A DNA stretch of 25,806 nucleotides, taken from the NCBI GenBank assembly GCA_964580575.1, contig CAZOLJ010000064.1:1-25806 (forward strand), in the 5' to 3' direction. The position numbers and the translations under genes are program-made. Positions 20,196 to 25,806 of the stretch are shown one piece after another (positions within the stretch are counted from its first letter, which is position 1; each line of letters opens with the position of its first letter). The notes under the pieces are model-generated. The model worked only from the letters and a program-made list of their open reading frames with translations, did not search any database and was not told the DNA's origin. This DNA comes from CAVPDE01 sp964580575. Lineage in GTDB: Bacteria > Desulfobacterota > DSM-4660 > Desulfatiglandales > HGW-15.

Positions 20196-21391
20196 GCTCA
20201 AGGATTGGTTCAAACAAGAACAGGGGTTTACCCCGGTTTCCGGGAGTCCTTCCGTTTCTCTCCCTTTTGGTTTTGTTTTTCCTCTCTCCTCCCGCCTTTG
20301 TGTCCTCCGTGAGTCACGGCCGCGTATCGCCTGACCCGGCGGAAAAAAAACAGCAGATCGAGAAAATAGAAAAAGATCTTAACCGGGAACGGGAAGAACT
20401 CCTGAAGTTTAACGAAAGAGAAGAGAAGCTGCTGGAAGAGATCTCACAGTTGGAAAAAGAGATTGAGGAGAAAAGAAGGACCCTCAGGGGTCTGGAGGAA
20501 AAAGTCTCTGCCATCAAGAAAGATCTGCGGGAGAATCAGGCTAAGGTGAGCCAGCTTGAAAAATCGCTGAAGGAGCTCGGGGACCGCCTGGGCAAAAGAC
20601 TGGATGCCTTCTATCGCTACGCAAAGCGAGGGTACATCCGGCTTCTAGCCACTGCGGACGGCCTCGATACACTGAGAAAACGATTCAAGTATCTCCGAGG
20701 GCTTCTGGCCGTGGACCTCACTCTGCTGCAGGAAACGGCCGATTTGCAGAGGCAGTATCGAGAGGAGATCTCTTTGGTGAAAGAAAGGCTTCTCGATCTG
20801 GACACTCTTGAAAAAGAGGAAAGCGCCCGAGTCGCTGCGGCCAAGGAAGACATCGACAGGAAAGTGGTCCTCCTGATGAAAACCCACAAAGAGAAGGAGT
20901 TCCTTGAGACCGGAGTCAAGGAACTGGAGCTGGCCTCGCAAAAGCTGAAGGACACTCTCCTCCAGATTGAGAAAAGAGACGAAAAGAGGACGGAGATCCC
21001 CTCTGATTTTGCCAATGCCAGAGGCAAACTTCCCATGCCTCTTGAGGGCAGAATCCTGAGGGAAGGAGTCTCCTCTCAGGCTGGGCTCAAAGGGATCACG
21101 ATTGAGGGTCGTCCCGGTGCGGAAGTGAAAGCGGTTTACGCAGGCCGAATCGATTTTTCAGGAAGCCTCAAAGGCTACGGGGAGATCGTCGTGATCAACC
21201 ATGGGTCTCGATACTTCTCGGTTTCCGCGCAGCTTGCTCAGAGAAAGAAGGAGGAGGGCGAAATGGTGAAAGCCGGAGAGGTGATCGGATCTCTCGGGAA
21301 AGCGCCTTCAGTGAGAGATGCAAGGCTGTATTTTGAGATAAGAAAAGGGGGAGGGAACCTCGATCCGCTCAGGTGGCTAAAAGTTCATTGA
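20192..21391 (+). CDS. EnvC-like murein hydrolase activator with degenerate LytM domain
   Basis: A TTG at 20192 overlaps the ftsX stop (TTGA) and starts a 399-residue protein. It has an N-terminal hydrophobic signal segment (VLPFLSLLVLFFLSPPAFVSS), a long coiled coil at about 48-275 rich in Glu/Lys/Leu, and a C-terminal LytM/M23 domain at about 290-397. The M23 zinc ligands are missing: the first H-x3-D site reads GLKGITIEG, and the usual HLHFE reads RLYFEIR. A catalytically dead LytM domain is how EnvC works: it recruits and activates amidases under FtsEX control. Gene order ftsE-ftsX-envC supports the assignment. ctpA overlaps or follows immediately. Confidence 0.9.
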   Translation: MSSRIGSNKNRGLPRFPGVLPFLSLLVLFFLSPPAFVSSVSHGRVSPDPAEKKQQIEKIEKDLNREREELLKFNEREEKLLEEISQLEKEIEEKRRTLRGLEEKVSAIKKDLRENQAKVSQLEKSLKELGDRLGKRLDAFYRYAKRGYIRLLATADGLDTLRKRFKYLRGLLAVDLTLLQETADLQRQYREEISLVKERLLDLDTLEKEESARVAAAKEDIDRKVVLLMKTHKEKEFLETGVKELELASQKLKDTLLQIEKRDEKRTEIPSDFANARGKLPMPLEGRILREGVSSQAGLKGITIEGRPGAEVKAVYAGRIDFSGSLKGYGEIVVINHGSRYFSVSAQLAQRKKEEGEMVKAGEVIGSLGKAPSVRDARLYFEIRKGGGNLDPLRWLKVH

Positions 21392-21453
21392 CCTGGGTGT
21401 ACCCTGTGGGATATCATATTAAGTACTTTTGGTTGCACATTAGGAGTTGTTCT

Positions 21454-22785
21454 ATGCCTCGAAACAACAAGAAATTTTTCTTCCAGGCCATCGTCTTCTG
21501 TCTTCTCATCGGAAGCATTCTCTTTTTCAACGGAAATGCCGTCATCGTCAAAGCGGGAACAGGAGAAACCTACAAGAACCTCGAACTCCTCACGGAGGTG
21601 CTGCGCCAGATTGAGAAGAACTACGTGGAGCCTCAGGAAAGTCAGAAATTGGTCCAGGGTGCGATCAAGGGGATGGTCCAGAGCCTAGACCCTCACTCGT
21701 CATTCCTTTCCAAAGATGAACACCAAGATCTCCTGAGCGAAACAAAGGGCAGTTTTTCAGGGATCGGGGTTGAGATCACGGTGCGGGACAATGTGCTTAC
21801 AGTCGTTTCACCTATCGAAGGAACGCCGGCCTACAAGGCAGGAATCCAGGCCGGAGACAAGATTATCAAGATTGACGGGAAAGTAGCGGCAGACATGACT
21901 CTGCCTGAAGCGATCAAGAGCATTCGAGGTGAAAAAGGAACAGGAGTCACCTTGACGATCACGAGAGAGGGCGCTGAAAAACCTTTGGAGTTCACCGTGA
22001 CCCGGGACGTGATTCCTATCAAAAGCGTGAGGAGTACCCTCTTGAACCCGAAAATCGCTTACGTCAGGGTCTCCAATTTTCAGAGCAAGACCACGAATGA
22101 CCTATCCGCTGAGCTGGAAAAGCTCGAAAACGGGCGCAAGCTGGAAGGCCTCATTCTGGATCTCCGGAATAATCCTGGAGGTCTGCTTTCCCAGGCGATC
22201 GATGTGTCGGATCTCTTTCTGGAGTCCGGAGTGATCGTGAGCACCAAGGGCCGGGAGTCCTCGCAGGATATGAAGGCCGCGGCCCACAAGAAAAAGACGG
22301 ACCGGAACTATCCCATCATCGTTCTGGTAAACGGCGGGAGCGCAAGCGCCGCAGAGATCGTTGCAGGTGCGCTCCAGGACAACAAGCGGGCGCTCATCCT
22401 GGGCACCAAAACGTTCGGCAAAGGCTCGGTGCAAACGATCATCCCCTTGAGCGACGGCTCGGGGTTGCGGCTGACTACGGCCATGTATTACACGCCGAGC
22501 GGCCGTTCGATTCAGGCGAGCGGCATTGAACCCGACGTAGAGGTGAAATTCATACCTCCCGTTGAAGAGGACGCAAAGGACAAGGCGCGCATGGTCAGGG
22601 AGAAGGACCTCAAAGGTCACCTGCCCGGCGACTCCGGGGAGGAACTCGACGCGGACAAGCGCACGGAGGAGAAGGAGAACGACCAGAGGGCCAAACAGCT
22701 CCTTGAGAAGGACAATCAGATCCGCCAGGCCGTGCAACTGCTGCAGACCTGGAACATCTTCTCGCATATGAAGACCGGGTCCTAG
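21454..22785 (+). CDS. C-terminal processing serine protease (S41 family, CtpA-like)
   Basis: The ATG at 21454 follows TAGGAG at 8 nt and gives 443 residues. Residues 8-30 form an uncleaved or cleaved signal/anchor (FFFQAIVFCLLIGSILFF). A PDZ domain covers about 85-165 (FSGIGVEITVRDNVLTVVSP), followed by the S41 catalytic domain. The nucleophile is Ser in VNGGSASAAEI, and the general base is Lys in GTKTFGKGSVQ, the Ser-Lys dyad of CtpA/Prc. The C-terminal tail of about 80 residues is highly charged. It acts in the periplasm. Placement after ftsEX-envC is common in this phylum and suggests regulation of peptidoglycan hydrolases, which CtpA proteins are known to control elsewhere. Confidence 0.95.
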   Translation: MPRNNKKFFFQAIVFCLLIGSILFFNGNAVIVKAGTGETYKNLELLTEVLRQIEKNYVEPQESQKLVQGAIKGMVQSLDPHSSFLSKDEHQDLLSETKGSFSGIGVEITVRDNVLTVVSPIEGTPAYKAGIQAGDKIIKIDGKVAADMTLPEAIKSIRGEKGTGVTLTITREGAEKPLEFTVTRDVIPIKSVRSTLLNPKIAYVRVSNFQSKTTNDLSAELEKLENGRKLEGLILDLRNNPGGLLSQAIDVSDLFLESGVIVSTKGRESSQDMKAAAHKKKTDRNYPIIVLVNGGSASAAEIVAGALQDNKRALILGTKTFGKGSVQTIIPLSDGSGLRLTTAMYYTPSGRSIQASGIEPDVEVKFIPPVEEDAKDKARMVREKDLKGHLPGDSGEELDADKRTEEKENDQRAKQLLEKDNQIRQAVQLLQTWNIFSHMKTGS

Positions 22786-22827
22786 AGATCGATTTCATAG
22801 AATCGCGAACGACACCCGGCTTCAGTC

Positions 22828-23341
22828 ATGGCACTCCGAGGCAAGAAAAAAAAGAGCCCGAAAGAAGAGAATTAAACTGCGCACTCTGGCGCTTGGACTT
22901 CTCGTGGGAGGGGGGCTGCTGTTCACCTCCCTCTCTTTGTTTTTTCTCTCCGGACGTCCCTCGAAACCTGTAGCTCATGCTGGGCCCTCCTCCAGAGCGG
23001 TCTCTTCAAAGAAACGGAGTTCCAAAGGCGATCAAGGGGCCTGCAAGCCTCCCAAAAAAGAGGTGCGAGCGGCGCACACAGATGAAGGGTCGGAAGGTGC
23101 TCCCAGGGTGGCCACGGAAATGAAGGTGCTCGTGGCCAGCAGGAGCGTGTTTCTGGATTACGAACTGTCTCAGGAAGCCATGAAGGTCCAGTAGGACCGG
23201 CTTCTTGCCTTGGCCAGGGAACAGGGATATGCTGTGGTGATCGCCCCTCCGCACAGGGAGACCCTGACTTTCGTGAAAGAGCGTTTGCAGGATCTGAGAG
23301 ACAGCGCGCGGCTGGTGCGGGTCGCGGACATTGTGAGTTGA
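22828..23341 (+). pseudogene. Divergent polysaccharide deacetylase (DUF610/YibQ-like), broken
   Basis: The ATG at 22828 opens a basic N-terminus that shifts frame at an A8 run (22846-22853, consistent with one extra A). The next frame gives the expected membrane anchor (LRTLALGLLVGGGLLFTSLS) and a Lys/Pro-rich linker. It then jumps to the C-terminal part of the fold, VASRSVFLDYELSQEAMKVQ. An in-frame TAG (23192-23194) interrupts it, after which DRLLALAREQGYAVVIAPPHRET and RLVRVADIVS continue to the TGA at 23339. About 180-200 residues of the catalytic domain are absent. Frameshift, deletion and stop together make it a clear pseudogene. DUF610 genes commonly follow ctpA in this phylum. Confidence 0.8.
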
Positions 23342-23420
23342 GGGACAAAGGGACAGAGGAGAAAAGGTTTTTCTGCTTTGTACCTTTGCATCTTTGTCCC
23401 TCTGTGCCTTGGTGGTGACG
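23341..23420. repeat. Inverted repeat of GGGACAAAG-type modules
   Basis: AGGGACAAAG (23341-23350) and CTTTGTCCCT (23392-23401) are perfect inverted copies; further degenerate units (GGGACAGAGG, CTCTGTGCCTT) flank them. It starts at the last base of the DUF610 pseudogene and fills the spacer before the aminotransferase gene. Confidence 0.65.
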
Positions 23421-23478
23421 AAAGAAACAGACTGAAGCCTTTGCCTGAAGGCGGACAATAACGACTGGAGGGATAATA

Positions 23479-24633
23479 GTGAAAGTTCCGTTGCTGGATT
23501 TGAGGGCACAGTATGCCACGCTCAAAGAGGAGGTTCTGGCCGCAACCCAAGAGGTCTATGAGTCGCAGCAGTTCATCCTCGGACCGAAGGTGAAAGAGAT
23601 CGAAGAGAAGGTCGCCGCGTATTGCGGGTGTTCCTATGCGGTCGGCGTCTCTTCAGGAACGGATGCGCTGCTCATCTCCTTGATGAGCGCGGGCATCAGC
23701 CCGGGAGACCTGGTCGTGACGACGCCCTTCACTTTCTTTGCCACCGTCGGCTCGATCACCCGAGTGGGAGCGGCCCCGCTGTTCGTGGACATTGACAGAA
23801 CCACGTACAACATGGATCCGTCAAAACTCGCATCGATCATGGACGGGCTGGGCGCGGCCGAGCGTTCCAAAGTGAAGGCGATCATGCCGGTGCATCTTTT
23901 TGGTCAGTGCGCGGGGATGGGGCCGATTCTGGAGACGGCGAAGAAGTACCACCTCGTGGTGATCGAAGACGCGGCGCAGGCCATCGGCGCGGAGATTGCG
24001 TTCAAAGATGGCGCACCCAAGAGGGCGGGATCCATGGGGGAGTATGGATGCTTCTCCTTTTTCCCGTCCAAGAACCTCGGGGCTTTCGGGGACGGGGGCA
24101 TGGTGACGACGAACTCCAAAGACCTGTACGAACGGCTGATCATCATGCGCGGTCACGGCGCGAAACCGAAGTACTACCACCGGGTGATCGGCGGGAATTT
24201 CCGGCTTGACGCGCTCCAGGCGGCCATTCTGATCGTGAAGCTGAAGTATCTGGATCAGTGGACCGCAGGTCGCCAGGACAACGCAAAGACCTACCGGGAG
24301 CTCTTTCAGAAGGCGGGACTCTCCGAGGTGACCTTGCCCGTTGAAAAAGAAAAAAGACACATCTACAATCAGTTCGTCATCCGCCTGAAAGGCAGAAGGG
24401 ACGAGCTTCGGGAGTTCCTGAACGCCGAAGGAATCGGCACGGAAGTGTACTATCCCTTGTCCCTTCACGTGCAGGATTGCTTCAAATACCTGGGCCACCG
24501 GCCGGAGGATTTCCCGGAATCCATGGATGCGGCGGCGACCACGCTGGCGCTCCCCATTTATCCGGAGCTCAAAAGAGAACAGCTCGATCTGGTCGTTCAA
24601 AAAATCAAGGAGTTCCTGGGGGTTCGCCATTGA
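23479..24633 (+). CDS. DegT/DnrJ/EryC1/StrS-family PLP-dependent sugar aminotransferase
   Basis: A GTG at 23479 follows GGAGGG at about 8 nt and gives 384 residues. It has the family start VPLLDLRAQYATLKEEV, the PLP-contact segment VGVSSGTDALLISL, the pocket Asp in VIEDAAQAIGAE, and the Schiff-base Lys in CFSFFPSKNLGAFGDGG. The C-terminal half shows IYNQFVIRLKGRRDEL and YYPLSLHVQDCF. Such enzymes transaminate nucleotide-linked keto-sugars for surface glycans. All catalytic positions are present and length is typical. It stands alone between the pseudogene and the rRNA operon, so its sugar pathway must be encoded elsewhere. The exact substrate cannot be read. Confidence 0.94.
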   Translation: MKVPLLDLRAQYATLKEEVLAATQEVYESQQFILGPKVKEIEEKVAAYCGCSYAVGVSSGTDALLISLMSAGISPGDLVVTTPFTFFATVGSITRVGAAPLFVDIDRTTYNMDPSKLASIMDGLGAAERSKVKAIMPVHLFGQCAGMGPILETAKKYHLVVIEDAAQAIGAEIAFKDGAPKRAGSMGEYGCFSFFPSKNLGAFGDGGMVTTNSKDLYERLIIMRGHGAKPKYYHRVIGGNFRLDALQAAILIVKLKYLDQWTAGRQDNAKTYRELFQKAGLSEVTLPVEKEKRHIYNQFVIRLKGRRDELREFLNAEGIGTEVYYPLSLHVQDCFKYLGHRPEDFPESMDAAATTLALPIYPELKREQLDLVVQKIKEFLGVRH

Positions 24634-24664
24634 AAAAAAATATTGAGAACGTGAAAATTTTTCC

Positions 24665-24755
24665 TTGACAGATGGAAACCAAGGGGTTAACTTACGCGTC
24701 TGCTCTGAAGAAATGCCGTTCTCATCTTGACATTCCAAATCGGAGTTGTTAGGTT
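24665..24755 (+). promoter_or_regulatory. Tandem rRNA promoters
   Basis: Two candidate sigma-70 promoters point toward the 16S gene. P1: TTGACA (24665-24670), 17-nt spacer, TAACTT (24688-24693). P2: TTGACA (24727-24732), 17-nt spacer, TAGGTT (24750-24755). Both -35 boxes are perfect. Tandem promoters are usual for rRNA operons. Confidence 0.6.
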
Positions 24756-24770
24756 AAGTAGGGTTTTTGT

Positions 24771-24784
24771 CGCTCTTTGAAAAC
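24771..24784 (+). promoter_or_regulatory. rRNA leader boxA-like antitermination site
   Basis: CGCTCTTTGAAAAC resembles the boxA consensus (TGCTCTTTAACA) used by Nus factors. It lies about 15 nt downstream of P2 and 66 nt before the 16S 5' end, the normal position. Confidence 0.55.
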
Positions 24785-24849
24785 TAAATAGTGATACCGC
24801 TGTAGGCCGCAATTTCGAAATCAACGGATCAACTAGGATCCAATCCATT

Positions 24850-25806
<957 letters not shown>

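Noticed and set aside
22846..22853. A8 run as a programmed slippage site
   Set aside because: Slippage would still yield a protein lacking its catalytic core and ending at TAG, so there is nothing to preserve.
23192..23194. TAG in the DUF610 gene as a recoded codon (pyrrolysine or suppressor)
   Set aside because: The same gene also has a frameshift and a large deletion; no pyl genes are seen. A plain pseudogene is simpler.

Overview
The window looks like a chromosomal segment of an anaerobic, selenocysteine-using member of the Desulfobacterota (Deltaproteobacteria sensu lato), probably near the Syntrophia. The evidence is the partial 16S rRNA at the right end, an ftsE-ftsX-envC-like-ctpA block, a large selenium cluster, and a 2-hydroxyacyl-CoA dehydratase activator. 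The taxonomy is read by eye and not from a search.

Layout. (1) 1-2290: the start of a BrnT-type toxin gene running off the left edge, a serine hydrolase carrying an in-frame palindromic insertion, and a conserved-looking gene of unknown function, with repeat-rich spacers. (2) 2288-4220 (- strand): selD, itself a selenoprotein with a TGA codon and a SECIS-like hairpin, then yedF. (3) 4230-6364 (+): an orphan amino-methyltransferase and a frameshifted HAD gene. (4) 6438-8640 (-): a dehydratase activator, a broken dehydratase-like gene, and a decayed duplicate of the tRNA-Sec leader region. (5) 8760-14080 (-): a TOBE-gene remnant and the main selenium operon, tRNA-Sec - selB - yedE - tusA-like - DUF3343 - NNRD-like kinase. 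(6) 14076-16340 (-): LysR regulator, metallo-beta-lactamase-fold hydrolase, Rrf2 regulator. (7) 16525-23341 (+): a small Cys-containing protein, a TolC-like protein, ftsE, ftsX, an envC-like gene, ctpA and a broken DUF610 deacetylase. (8) 23479-25806 (+): a DegT-family aminotransferase and the promoter region and 5' 60% of a 16S rRNA gene.

Main discovery candidate. Three minus-strand promoters (before tRNA-Sec/selB, before the dehydratase operon, before selD) carry the same 12-bp element, ATCGG(T/A)ATTTCC, always exactly 3 nt upstream of a TTG-type -35 box, with an ATC/ATCGGAT repeat 22 bp downstream. A LysR gene lies next to the tRNA-Sec copy, and its stop codon abuts that site. Two of the three promoters are followed by the same 20-codon mini-ORF with an in-frame TGA at codon 9 and a SECIS-like hairpin. 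This suggests a selenocysteine-gated leader controlling tRNA-Sec/selB. A decayed copy of the 5' half of tRNA-Sec still follows the second leader, so the promoter-leader-tRNA unit was duplicated.

A second theme is decay and invasion. Four protein genes are broken, three of them by internal deletions, and several operon spacers hold palindromic repeat elements. No selA, transposase, integrase or CRISPR array was seen.
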